Of a DNA stretch of 64,000 nucleotides, positions 8,893-18,700 are shown piece after piece. A model generated the notes under the pieces. It saw nothing but the letters and a program-made list of their open reading frames with translations. It was not told the DNA's origin and made no database searches. Source of the DNA: JAGPCK01 sp041675505 (GTDB taxonomy: Bacteria; Bacteroidota; Bacteroidia; UKL13-3); the NCBI GenBank assembly GCA_041675505.1, contig JBAYTR010000003.1, positions 1 to 64,000 of the forward strand, read 5' to 3'. Within the stretch, counting starts at the first letter, position 1; each line of letters starts with the position of its first letter. A program made the position numbers and the translations under genes.

Positions 8893-9885
8893 CTAGCCAA
8901 TTTCAAAGGGAACGTGAAACTCTTTAGTATTAGATAATGGCACAAAAATGTCATTGTATTTATTGTTAGTCAAAGCTTGCATTCTTTGAATAGCAGAGTT
9001 TGTATCAATATCCTGAACATATATCTTTTCAAGATTGCCCATAGCGTTTAGAATTTCTTTGTCTAAAGTTCTATTGAAAGTGGGAAAAGAATAGCCAATA
9101 ATTACAAGTATCTGGGTTTGTGAAGCAATGTCTAAGGCCTTTTTTCTTGTGTTTGTTATTAGCTCATCTTCTTCCCATGAAAAATGAAGAATTGGGAGTG
9201 TATTTGGTCTTCTTGTGCGTTGTTTATATCGTTCAAGAAGTCCACTAACCATCTCCTCTTTTGACTTGAACGACATACCATTAATTCTGCTATGTCTCCT
9301 TCCATCATAGTATAATGCTGCGCTTCCATTAAGTTTAACTAAACAACTTTTTTCTTGATTCATTAATTGATTTTCATTTGGGAAAAAATCTATAATAGAG
9401 TCATCAAATTCTGTAGAGTCATTAAATGAATTAACAGAATTTTCAATTTGTGTATCATAATTCCAACTCAGAAAATTTATTGTTTTGGATATTGAAATCA
9501 GGCTTCTATTATTTTTTTGTTTCTCAAACAAAGTTGCTAATAGCAAATCATACCTTTTGTCTGTACCATAATTGAATTCTCTGAACAAAATAAATAAAGC
9601 AATGATTGTTTTAAACTCATTGAGTTTAGGTATTTTGCCCTGTAAGTATAGCTTTCTAGCAAATGTATCGAATGAAGCATGTTTCTCCAAAGTCAAGGTA
9701 AGTTCATCTATTGAGCTTGTCAACGTATTTATCAGTTGCCGCTCCTCATTGTTTAAATGAGTACCGATATTTGCTTTTGATCTAAGGAAAGAATTGAATT
9801 CAATTAGCCCGCTATTGAACTTACCTACAACAGGTATAGTTCCACAACTCGCTCCTGCTCCAAAAAGATATGTTATATTCTTCAT
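8893..9885 (-). CDS. SIR2-like domain protein, possible defence effector, 330 aa
   Basis: Rossmann-type NAD-binding start ITYLFGAGAS (4-13), then SWNYD (140-144, the position of the catalytic Asn in SIR2-like effectors), KLNGS (184-188) and VIIGYSFP (261-268) near the C-terminus. This is the layout of the SIR2_2-type domain used by NAD-depleting anti-phage proteins. The position that is normally His in 'KLHGS' is Asn186 here, so catalysis may be altered or lost. No partner gene (Argonaute, TIR, HerA or STAND ATPase) lies next to it. It starts 14 bp after the stop of the MsbA-type exporter and could be read from that transcript. The NAD-related fold is well supported; the defence role is inferred. 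Confidence 0.7.
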   Translation of the reverse strand: MKNITYLFGAGASCGTIPVVGKFNSGLIEFNSFLRSKANIGTHLNNEERQLINTLTSSIDELTLTLEKHASFDTFARKLYLQGKIPKLNEFKTIIALFILFREFNYGTDKRYDLLLATLFEKQKNNRSLISISKTINFLSWNYDTQIENSVNSFNDSTEFDDSIIDFFPNENQLMNQEKSCLVKLNGSAALYYDGRRHSRINGMSFKSKEEMVSGLLERYKQRTRRPNTLPILHFSWEEDELITNTRKKALDIASQTQILVIIGYSFPTFNRTLDKEILNAMGNLEKIYVQDIDTNSAIQRMQALTNNKYNDIFVPLSNTKEFHVPFEIG

Positions 9886-9899
9886 GCTTTTTAATCCAG

Positions 9900-11726
9900 C
9901 TACCCCTCCAGCAACTTCTGCATCTCGTTCAGTTCTTTATACAGGCCGGGTTGGTTAATGAGTTCGCTGTGGGTCCCTTGTTGTACAATTTTCCCCTTGT
10001 CAATTACTACTATCATGTCGGCATTTTGTATGGTACTTAAACGGTGGGCAATTACAATGGAGGTACGTCCTTTCATTACATTGCTCAGGGCCTCTTGTAC
10101 CAAACGCTCTGAGGTAGTATCCAGTGCTGAGGTGGCTTCATCCAGAATAAGAATCTCAGGGTTGCGCAATACCGCACGGGCAATACTTAAACGCTGCCGT
10201 TGGCCCCCACTCAGTTTATTGCCGCGGTCGCCTATGTTGGTGAGGTACCGTTTTTCTTGCTCCAGAATAAACTCATGTGCATTGGCTACCCTTGCTGCTT
10301 TTTCCACCTGCTCCATGGGTAGGTGGTGTACACCAAAAGCGATGTTGTTGTAAATGCTGTCGTTAAACAAAATGGCTTCCTGCGTTACAATGCCCATCAG
10401 CTTGCGCAGTTCTGATATTTTATATTTTTTAATGGGTACACCATCCAGTAAAATTTCTCCTTCCGTGGCATCATAAAAACGCGGTACTAAATCAGCCAGT
10501 GTTGATTTACCACTGCCTGAAGGGCCTACCAGTGCTACCGTTGTTCCTTTTTTAATGGTGAGGTTAATGCCATCCAGCACTTTTTCTTTTTCATACGCAA
10601 AAGACACATTTCTGAATTCAATGTGCTGTTCAAATTTTACATCAACAGATGCATTAGGGGAGTCGGTAATGCGCTCGGGGCTTTGCATAATCTCATCAAT
10701 ACGGTCAGCCGAGGCAGCACCCTTTTGCACGTTGTAAAAGGCCGTAGAGAATCCCTTGGCCGGAGTGATTACCTGAGAGAAGATGGCGATGTAACCAATA
10801 AACACTTCAGCATCTAAGGAACCGTTATTGGCCAGTACCATTTGTCCGCCAAACCACAAAATCAACACCAGCACCACCACACTCATGGATTCAGAAAGTG
10901 GTGAAGAGGCATCGCGCCTGCGGTTAACCCATATACTGATGCGGGCGAGTGTATCGTTTTCCGTATTAAATTTTTTGTTAAAATTATCTTCGGCAGTAAA
11001 GGCTTTGATGATGCGCATACCCGATAATGTTTCTTCAAACATGCTGATCATCTCACCCAGTTTGGATTGGTTGAGGGTACTCTGCTTGCGCAGGGTTTTG
11101 GCCACTCGGGCAATGACAAAGGCCGTAAGCGGCAGTGAAACCAGTACAAACAAGGTTAGTTGCGGGCTCATGTAAATTAACGCGCCCAGGTACACCAAAA
11201 TGGTAAGCGGTTCTTTGAAAATGGCTTCCAGCGAACTCATAATGGAGACTTCAATTTCCTGCACATCACTGCTCATGCGGGTGATTAAATCGCCTTTGCG
11301 TTCATCAGAAAAATAGGAGAGCGGCAGGCGAAGAATTTTATCGTACAAATCTCTGCGTATATCGCGTATGGCCAGCGTGCGCAACGGTACCATAAAATAG
11401 AGTGCCAGGTAACGGAACAGGTTTTTGAGCGACACCATAATCACAATCAACATACACACAAAAAGCAAAGCCTGTGAAGGTCCGTTTTCAATTACCATTT
11501 GGCTCAGGTAATACGAAAACTGATTTTTGAGGGAGCTGAAACTTAAATCATCAGCAGGGGGTGCGGTAACCAGTTGATCAGGTTTGAATATGAGTCCCAG
11601 AAAAGGGATAACCAGAGTGAACGAAAACAGGCCGGCTACAATAGACAACAGGTTAAAGAGCACGTTAAAAAATGCCTTCGACTTGTAGGGCTTTACGTAG
11701 CGCAAAAGTTTGAAAAACTTATTCAT
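9900..11726 (-). CDS. ABC exporter, MsbA/lipid A-type, fused membrane and ATPase domains, 608 aa
   Basis: Six-helix type I exporter domain (about 1-330) fused to an ATPase domain: Walker A GPSGSGKS near residue 400, signature LSGGQRQR near 505, Walker B ILILDEATSALD and the H-loop IAHRLST. Length and order match bacterial MsbA/multidrug half-transporters, which work as homodimers in the inner membrane and flip lipid A-core or export drugs. Start placed at ATG 11726 (MNKFFKLLRY); a TATATTTG -7 element lies at 11733-11740, only 6 bp upstream, so the mRNA may be almost leaderless. It is divergent from rbfA. The MsbA role is inferred from family and context. Confidence 0.85.
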   Translation of the reverse strand: MNKFFKLLRYVKPYKSKAFFNVLFNLLSIVAGLFSFTLVIPFLGLIFKPDQLVTAPPADDLSFSSLKNQFSYYLSQMVIENGPSQALLFVCMLIVIMVSLKNLFRYLALYFMVPLRTLAIRDIRRDLYDKILRLPLSYFSDERKGDLITRMSSDVQEIEVSIMSSLEAIFKEPLTILVYLGALIYMSPQLTLFVLVSLPLTAFVIARVAKTLRKQSTLNQSKLGEMISMFEETLSGMRIIKAFTAEDNFNKKFNTENDTLARISIWVNRRRDASSPLSESMSVVVLVLILWFGGQMVLANNGSLDAEVFIGYIAIFSQVITPAKGFSTAFYNVQKGAASADRIDEIMQSPERITDSPNASVDVKFEQHIEFRNVSFAYEKEKVLDGINLTIKKGTTVALVGPSGSGKSTLADLVPRFYDATEGEILLDGVPIKKYKISELRKLMGIVTQEAILFNDSIYNNIAFGVHHLPMEQVEKAARVANAHEFILEQEKRYLTNIGDRGNKLSGGQRQRLSIARAVLRNPEILILDEATSALDTTSERLVQEALSNVMKGRTSIVIAHRLSTIQNADMIVVIDKGKIVQQGTHSELINQPGLYKELNEMQKLLEG

Positions 11727-11732
11727 TGCGGG

Positions 11733-11740
11733 CAAATATA
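11733..11740 (-). promoter_or_regulatory. Putative -7 element (TATATTTG) of the MsbA-type gene
   Basis: Perfect match to TAnnTTTG on the minus strand, 6 bp before the ATG at 11726. A start site 4-8 nt downstream would give a leaderless transcript. Confidence 0.45.
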
Positions 11741-11839
11741 GTAAATTAGCACGTGTGGCCTATGTGCGAGGCTGCGGTTTTGCTGCCAAAATCATTTCGT
11801 TTTCGGTAAGTACACGCTTTTTGCAGATATTTGCCCATT

Positions 11840-12199
11840 ATGGCCAGTATACGTCAGGAAAAATATGCCAAAATCATTCAGAAGGAGTTGGCATCCATCT
11901 TTCAGGAAAAGAGTTCTTCTTTGTTTGAAGGAGCCTTCATTACCATCAGTCATGTAGAGGTATCGCCCGATTTGGGTTATGCCAAAATACTGCTAAGTTT
12001 TTTGAACGGCAAAAATCAGGAGACACTTTTTGGCTTGGTGCAATTGCACAAAAAAACCATCAGGCATGAACTGGCCAGCCGTATGCGCAACCAGGCCCGC
12101 AAAGTGCCGGAGCTTAATTTTATTCTGGATGATAGCCTCGATTATGTGCAGCACATGGAGGAGGTGTTTAAGCGCATCAACAAAAAGGATAATGAATAA
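11840..12199 (+). CDS. rbfA: Ribosome-binding factor A
   Basis: 119-aa protein of the RbfA type: starts ASIRQEKYAKIIQKELASIF, has HVEVSPDLGYAKILLSFL in the KH-like core, then HKKTIRHELASRMRNQARKVPELNFILDDSLDYVQHMEEVF, which are the family's conserved stretches in order. It binds 16S rRNA of the 30S subunit during late maturation and cold adaptation. Start chosen at ATG 11840; a longer TTG start at 11831 would add only three residues. A GATATTTG element sits 6 bp upstream, again suggesting a very short leader. Confidence 0.9.
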   Translation: MASIRQEKYAKIIQKELASIFQEKSSSLFEGAFITISHVEVSPDLGYAKILLSFLNGKNQETLFGLVQLHKKTIRHELASRMRNQARKVPELNFILDDSLDYVQHMEEVFKRINKKDNE

Positions 12200-12265
12200 G
12201 GTTTTGCAAAGGGCCGGCACAAGTGCCAACCTTGGGCAAAAATTTTCTCCGTTTTCAGTTACTGC

Positions 12266-13480
12266 ATGAACCTTAGCCTATACATAGCGAAACGGTATTT
12301 TTTCACACGGAAAAAACGGAATGCGAGTAACATCATCACTTCTATTTCGGTAGCAGGGTTCACTATCGGGTCCATGGCGCTCATTATAGTCCTTTCAGCC
12401 TTCAATGGTTTTGAGGTGCTGGTAGATTCCCTGTACCATTCGTTTTACCCCGACCTGCGCATTACCGCTAAAAAAGGAAAGGTGTTTGAAGCCGGAGCAG
12501 CTGAGCTGAAAAAATTGCGCAGCATGGAAAACGTTATTTTTACGGGAGAAGTGCTGGAAGAAAATGTGCTACTTAAATACGAGAGTAAACAAAGTATTGC
12601 CACGTTAAAAGGGGTGGACGAAAAGTACCTGGAAGTATCGGGCATGGATAGTTTGGTGGTGCAGGGTTCTCCGTTTCTGGAGATAGGCGAAATTGATTAT
12701 GCCATTGCCGGTGGAGGAGTGGCGTACAAACTTTCACTCAACCCGCACAGTGAGTTTGAACACCTGCACGTGTATGTGCCCAAGCGCGGAGCCAACCCGC
12801 AGTTGCAACCCGATAAAGCCTTTAACCGAAGCAACATTCAACCCGGAGGTATTTTCGCGGTGGAAGAAAGCATTGATGATAAATATGTTTTTGTGCCCTT
12901 GCGCTTTGCACGTGAGGTGCTCGATTATCCTACACAGGCCAGTGCCATAGAAATGAGTGTGCACCCCGAAGCAGATTTAAATAAAGTACAGCAACAGGTA
13001 AAAGAGTTGATGGGCGAAAACTACTATGTAAAAAACCGCTACGAGCAGAATGAAGTTTTGTACCGCATCATGAAATCAGAGAAGCTGGCCGTGTACCTCA
13101 TTCTCACGTTTATTTTACTGATAGCAGCATTTAATGTTACGGGTTCACTGTACATGCTGGTGATAGAAAAGAAAGCTGATATGGAAGTGTTGCGTTCGCT
13201 GGGTGCCAGTGACCGGCTTATTCAACGCATATTTTTAAGCGAGGGTTTACTGGTTACATTAACCGGTTCCATTTTGGGCATTGCTTTGGGTTTTGTTTTT
13301 TGCTGGTTGCAGCAGACCTACGGTTTTGTGACTATTGGCGGAAGTAACACGGCTGTTGTAAACGCCTATCCGGTTCAAATGAAACCGCTTGATTTTGTAG
13401 TGGTGTTACTGACCAGTGCCGTTATCGGGTTCATTACCTCGTATTACCCCGCAGCCAAAGCTACCAGACTGCTGAAGTAA
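12266..13480 (+). CDS. LolC/LolE-type ABC permease (FtsX family), 404 aa
   Basis: Starts MNLSLYIAKRYFFTRKKRNA, followed by a first transmembrane helix (about 27-48), a periplasmic MacB-like domain (about 50-265) and three C-terminal helices of the FtsX domain (about 273-400) with the typical EVLRSLGASDRLIQRIFLSEG cytoplasmic loop. In Bacteroidota this layout is the permease of the lipoprotein-releasing Lol system or a relative; the ATPase is encoded elsewhere. It follows rbfA by 66 bp on the same strand. Its stop codon directly abuts the stop of the convergent 36-aa gene. Confidence 0.85.
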   Translation: MNLSLYIAKRYFFTRKKRNASNIITSISVAGFTIGSMALIIVLSAFNGFEVLVDSLYHSFYPDLRITAKKGKVFEAGAAELKKLRSMENVIFTGEVLEENVLLKYESKQSIATLKGVDEKYLEVSGMDSLVVQGSPFLEIGEIDYAIAGGGVAYKLSLNPHSEFEHLHVYVPKRGANPQLQPDKAFNRSNIQPGGIFAVEESIDDKYVFVPLRFAREVLDYPTQASAIEMSVHPEADLNKVQQQVKELMGENYYVKNRYEQNEVLYRIMKSEKLAVYLILTFILLIAAFNVTGSLYMLVIEKKADMEVLRSLGASDRLIQRIFLSEGLLVTLTGSILGIALGFVFCWLQQTYGFVTIGGSNTAVVNAYPVQMKPLDFVVVLLTSAVIGFITSYYPAAKATRLLK

Positions 13481-13591
13481 TTAACTCTTAAACCACTCTT
13501 TTAGCTTTTGTCTGTTTTTAGGATTACCCAAAAGTAATCCGGCTGCAAAAGCCAGTAAAGCGGTAATTAGGTGCGAACGTTGAATACGCAT
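13481..13591 (-). CDS. 36-aa membrane-anchored miniprotein
   Basis: ATG at 13591 gives MRIQRSHLITALLAFAAGLL followed by LGNPKNRQKLKEWFKS: a basic start, one transmembrane helix (8-22) and a basic amphipathic tail, like a minimal YtxH-type protein. A longer frame runs upstream to 13696 but overlaps the divergent transporter gene and its promoter, so the short form is preferred. It is convergent with the LolC/E-type gene with no gap between stop codons. Function unknown. Confidence 0.5.
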   Translation of the reverse strand: MRIQRSHLITALLAFAAGLLLGNPKNRQKLKEWFKS

Positions 13592-13622
13592 AGAGTAAAT
13601 TTTATTCTTCAAAGATAAAAGG

Positions 13623-13630
13623 TAGATTTG
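13623..13630 (+). promoter_or_regulatory. Putative -7 element (TAGATTTG) of the AI-2E-family transporter gene
   Basis: Perfect TAnnTTTG match 13 bp upstream of the ATG at 13644, which implies a 5' leader of only a few bases. Confidence 0.5.
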
Positions 13631-13643
13631 AACTTTAGCGATT

Positions 13644-14669
13644 ATGCAATTCAACGAAAGAGAAATTCTTAAACGAAACGGAGTACTACTGGCCATGTTA
13701 GTGGTGGGTGTGTTTATTATTTACGCGCTCCATCCGTTTATTCCCTCCTTTCTGGGGGCAATAATGTTTTACGTGTTGTTTAAGCCCTTTCATGAGAAAC
13801 TCACCATACAGTACAAATGGAACAAACGCTTAAGCGTGTTGCTTATTCTGCTCCTCTCCTTTCTGGTTTTTTTACTGCCTATGGGTTCCGTGAGTTACCT
13901 GTTGTTTCATGAGGCGCAGATTTTTGTTTCCGACCCTACATCTCTTATTGATTACATGCACCAGGTAGAGGCTTTCAGTAAGGAGAAAATAGGGATAGAA
14001 CTTTTCTCAGAAAAAAATATTGAACAGGTAAAAACCTCTGTGCTTGACTGGACCAGCACAGCAGTTAACCAAACGCTCAACATTGTGGGTTTGCTGGGCA
14101 TCATGTACTTTATACTCTACTACATGCTTCTGCACTCAGCTTCGCTGGTGGCAGCTGTAAGAATGTACAGTCCGTTTGATCAACGTAAAGATACCTCGTT
14201 GTTTATTGAAGAACTAAAATCGCAAACGTATTCCAATGCCATTATCATCCCTATACTTATTGTGGTGCAGGGAACAGCAGCCGGCCTTTGTTACCGTTTG
14301 TGCGGATTGGAACAACCTTTTTTCTGGGCCGTTATCACAGGGTTTTTCTCCATTATTCCGGTAGTAGGAACAGCCATTGTCTGGATTCCTGCAGGCGTGG
14401 TGATGCTCATTATAGGAGAGCCGTGGCAGGGTTGGGTAATACTGGGTTTCGGGGCGCTGGTCATTTCCAATATTGATAACGTGGTTCGTTTGCTGTTGCA
14501 AAAACATTTTGCCGATGTACATCCCGTAATTACAGTATTGGGTGTTGTGGCAGGCTTAACACTTTTCGGGCTACCGGGTTTAATTTTCGGTCCGCTGCTT
14601 ATCTCGTATTTTGTGATATTGGTAAAGGTGTACCGCAGCGAGTTTTGGGAAGAAGAAACGGAGGAATAG
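13644..14669 (+). CDS. AI-2E family (PerM/YdiK-type) transporter, 341 aa
   Basis: Multi-pass inner-membrane protein. Two to three helices lie at the N-terminus (about 14-85), a soluble segment follows (about 90-130), and the C-terminal bundle contains the family-typical stretches PFFWAVITGFFSIIPVVGTAIVWIP and LGVVAGLTLFGLPGLIFGPLLISYF. The family has been linked to autoinducer-2 export and to Na+/H+ antiport; the substrate here cannot be told. Its stop abuts the stop of the convergent DUF3089 gene. Confidence 0.85.
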   Translation: MQFNEREILKRNGVLLAMLVVGVFIIYALHPFIPSFLGAIMFYVLFKPFHEKLTIQYKWNKRLSVLLILLLSFLVFLLPMGSVSYLLFHEAQIFVSDPTSLIDYMHQVEAFSKEKIGIELFSEKNIEQVKTSVLDWTSTAVNQTLNIVGLLGIMYFILYYMLLHSASLVAAVRMYSPFDQRKDTSLFIEELKSQTYSNAIIIPILIVVQGTAAGLCYRLCGLEQPFFWAVITGFFSIIPVVGTAIVWIPAGVVMLIIGEPWQGWVILGFGALVISNIDNVVRLLLQKHFADVHPVITVLGVVAGLTLFGLPGLIFGPLLISYFVILVKVYRSEFWEEETEE

Positions 14670-15659
14670 TTATTTCCGCTGAAACGCTTTGATGCGTTGT
14701 GCTACATTTTTTCTCACATCAGCATAAAACAGGTTGTAGTCGCCCACGTGGTAATTTTTTAACCGGTGGTTGTTGCCCATTTCATGATCTGTTAATTTCA
14801 CCCACAGTATACCGTATTTTATGTTCACTTCCACTTCTGCCAGTTGTGGTAAAAACGCTTCCAGATTTGCTTTCATGGCCCCCACATGTTGCGACCTTGG
14901 TGTTAGCGTGGTGCTGGTGTCCCAGCTGATGGGGTTGGAACAGGTAATCACATTTTCTCCCGCTGCCTTGGAGTATTTATCTACGAAGCCGTGTTTAAAT
15001 GAGCGCCAGGTTACGTAACAGCCGGTTTGTTCAGGAGAGGTACCCAATGCAATGTTTTTAAAATCATTTTTCAATACGGTCCAACCCACGAGGTAGGCAC
15101 ATACCAATTGTTTTTGCAGTGGTTTGCCATCGAAAAATTCCTGCATTAAACGTACGCCATGGTGTGTACCCTGGCTGTGTGTGGCAATAATTACAGGTCG
15201 GCCATTGTTGTAATGCTTCAGGTAAAATTCAAATGCCGCTTTCACATCAGCATAAGCGAAATCCAGTGCCTCTTTGCTTTTCGGATTTTTGCTCAGAAAA
15301 AAAGCTTTCAGGTGTGCCTGACGGTACCGGGGTGCAAACACCCGTGCCTGTGAATTGAACACCGAAGCCTGATTGAGTATGGAGCCTTTGTCGGTAGCAG
15401 CATTTAATTCTTCATCATCTAGGTTACCGTTCCACACTTTTGTTCTTAAATTATGTGTATAGGAAGTGGGATGTATAAAGAAAACATCTACACTGCTGTC
15501 GTGTTGTTCTCCGTTAAATGAGGCGTGAACAGTATCCGCTAAATCTTTTTTCCAGGGATGTGCCGCCCAGTCGTGCAGGTTGCTGTAATTGGGTGCACGT
15601 TGGGCTTGTGTTGTAAACCCGAAAATCAACAGGCAAAGGGTTAGAATTTTGTTGAGCAT
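14670..15659 (-). CDS. DUF3089 alpha/beta-hydrolase-like exported protein, 329 aa
   Basis: Signal peptide about 1-20 (ending TQAQ). The chain carries the DUF3089 hallmarks VDVFFIHPTSY (58-67), ARVFAPRYRQAHL (105-117) and the nucleophile elbow ATHSQGTHHG with Ser162, then GCYVTWRSF. These point to a lipase/esterase-like alpha/beta hydrolase in the envelope. Substrate unknown. Convergent with the AI-2E-family transporter gene, no gap. Confidence 0.8.
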   Translation of the reverse strand: MLNKILTLCLLIFGFTTQAQRAPNYSNLHDWAAHPWKKDLADTVHASFNGEQHDSSVDVFFIHPTSYTHNLRTKVWNGNLDDEELNAATDKGSILNQASVFNSQARVFAPRYRQAHLKAFFLSKNPKSKEALDFAYADVKAAFEFYLKHYNNGRPVIIATHSQGTHHGVRLMQEFFDGKPLQKQLVCAYLVGWTVLKNDFKNIALGTSPEQTGCYVTWRSFKHGFVDKYSKAAGENVITCSNPISWDTSTTLTPRSQHVGAMKANLEAFLPQLAEVEVNIKYGILWVKLTDHEMGNNHRLKNYHVGDYNLFYADVRKNVAQRIKAFQRK

Positions 15660-15780
15660 AAGTTATCAGGTGCTCAAATGTAAGAAAAATTAAGGTTGCA
15701 ACGGTTGCCTGCAAATGAAGTTACTGAGGCCATTTTCAGGAAAGATAATTTCCGTACATTCGCACCCTTAATTCGGGCAA

Positions 15781-18700
15781 GTGAAGATTCAGGAATTTTT
15801 GTCGCTGTATGCCGGTAGCCCGAAACAACAGGAGTTGCTGAGGCAGTTACAGCAAAAAACGAAGCGCATCCGGCTGAACGGTTTATTGGGTTCGGCAGGG
15901 AGTATTACGGCCGCTTCTGTCATACAACACGATTTCCCTTTTCATTTACTGGTGTTGCCGGATAAGGAGGAAGCCTCTTATTTTTATACCGATTTACAGA
16001 ACATTCTCGAAGATAAAACGGTGTTATTGCTTCCGTCATCGCTTAAACGTTCTTACCAAACTGAAACTTTAGATAATTCACTTGTGCTTGAAAGGGCCGA
16101 GGTACTCAACCGCCTTAACCACACTCAACACCACTACCACCTGGTGGTTACTTATCCCGAGGCTTTGTGTGAGCAGGTGATGGATAAAAAAAGTTTAACC
16201 AGCAATACCTATGATGTAAAAACGGGTGACCGGTTTGACCTCGATTTTTTTGTCGACTTTCTGAATGAACATGGTTTTGACCGCACCGATTTTGTTTTTG
16301 AAGCAGGGCAGTATTCCATTCGAGGCGGTATAGTGGATGTGTTTTCATTTAGTAACGAGTTACCTTATCGCTTGGTGCTGGATGGAGAAATTATTGAAAC
16401 CATCCGCAGCTTCGATCCCAATGATCAGCTTTCGGTGAAGGATATGGATCACTTCTCCATAGTGCCCAATGTACAATCAGCCGCGCAGGAGCACCTGATG
16501 CAAACATTTTTTGATTACCTGCCACCTTCTACCATCATCTGGACGAAAGAACCGCAGCTTGTTACGGAAATGATGAGCAAAGGAATTCAGAAAGCGAAGA
16601 AGCATTACGCGGGTTTACCGGAGGATATAAAAAACGGGGAAGGCGCAATACTATCTCCGCAACTGTTGTATGCAAATGAAAAAACACTCTCAGAAAATCT
16701 ACAACAGTTCACAAGCATTGAATGGGGTAAAAGATTTACTGCACAACCCGCACACGAAATTGATTTTGTTCAGGCACCACAACCGGCCTTCAATAAAAAG
16801 TTTCAGTTACTCATTGATAACCTCAAAGACAACCGCAAACAACAATATCACACACTCATATTCAGTGACAGCAGCCGTCAGGTAGAAAGACTGTTCAGCA
16901 TATTTGATGATTTAGATAAGGACGTAGAATTTATTCCTGTTTACCACGGATTGAGTGAAGGGTTTATTGACCGCGATTTAAAACTGGCTTGCTACACCGA
17001 GCACCAGTTGTTCGACCGTTACTACAAATACAAAAGCCGCACCCGTTACTCCAAAAATAAATCCATCACCCTTAAAGAACTTCGGGAATTAAAGCCCGGA
17101 GATTTTGTAACACACATAGATCATGGTATCGGTCGTTTTGCAGGGCTCGAAAAAATTGATGTAAACGGTCAACGGCAGGAAGCCGTTCGACTGGTTTACA
17201 AAAACGAGGACTTGTTGTATGTGCACATTAACTCGTTGCACAAAATATCAAAGTATGTAGGTAAAGATGGTACACCTCCCAAGCTGAACAAACTGGGAAG
17301 TGATGCCTGGGATAAACTCAAACGTACTACCAAGAAAAAAGTAAAAGACATAGCGCGTGATTTGATAAAACTGTACGCTTCACGTAAATCTCAAACGGGT
17401 TTTGCCTTTGCCCCTGACAATTACATGCAAACGGAATTGGAGGCGTCTTTTATGTATGAAGATACACCGGATCAGGTAAAGGCCACTGCTGATTTTAAGA
17501 AGGACATGGAATCACCGCATCCAATGGACAGACTGGTGTGTGGTGATGTGGGTTTTGGTAAAACGGAGATTGCTATTCGTGCGGCATTTAAGGCGGTGTG
17601 CGACAGCAAGCAGGTGGCGGTGTTGGTGCCAACCACCATTTTAGCCAATCAGCATTACCGTACTTTTAAAGAACGGTTGCGCGAGTTTCCCTGCAACATT
17701 GATTACATCAACAGATTTAAATCAAGCAAAGAGCACAAAGAGATTAAACAGAAACTACAGGAAGGTAAAATTGATATCATCATCGGTACACATTCACTCA
17801 TTGCCAAAGATGTTAAGTTCAAAGAGCTGGGCTTAGTGATTATTGATGAAGAGCAGAAGTTTGGTGTGGCGGCAAAAGAAAAACTGAAAGAGATGCGCGT
17901 GAATGTAGATACGCTTACCTTAACGGCTACACCTATTCCGCGTACCTTACATTTTTCGTTGATGGGTGCGCGCGATTTGAGCGTGATTACTACACCTCCA
18001 CCCAACCGACAACCGGTTACAACCGAGTTGCACGTGTACAACGATGAGGTAATAAAAGAGGCCATTGATTATGAAGTTGAGCGTGGTGGTCAGGTATTTT
18101 TTGTGCACCATCGGGTAAAAGACATTGAGGAAGTAGCCGCAAAATTGCGCACGCTTTCTCCCGGTATTCGGGTATGCACGGCCCACGGACAAATGGAAGG
18201 AGACCATCTCGAAGATGTGATGATGCGTTTTATAGAAGGGGAATACGATGTGCTGGTGGCTACTACCATCATTGAATCAGGTTTGGATATTTCCAATGCC
18301 AATACCATCATCATCAACAACGCCCACATGTTCGGGTTAAGTGATTTGCACCAGATGCGGGGCCGTGTGGGGCGTTCCAATAAAAAAGCATTTTGTTACC
18401 TGATCTGTCCGCCACTCAGCACCCTGTCTGATGATTCCAGAAGACGGTTAAGCGCCATTGAAGAATTCAGCGAATTAGGTAGCGGATTTAATGTGGCCAT
18501 GCGCGATTTGGATATACGTGGTTCAGGTAATTTACTGGGAGCAGAGCAAAGTGGTTTTATTGCCGAGATAGGATATGACATGTACCATAAAATTCTGGAT
18601 GAAGCCATCCACGAATTAAAGTACGAAGAGTTCAGTGATGTGTTCAGTGAAGAGCTGGAAGCGGAACGAAAAGCAAAGGCAGAAGTGAACCGTGATTGCA

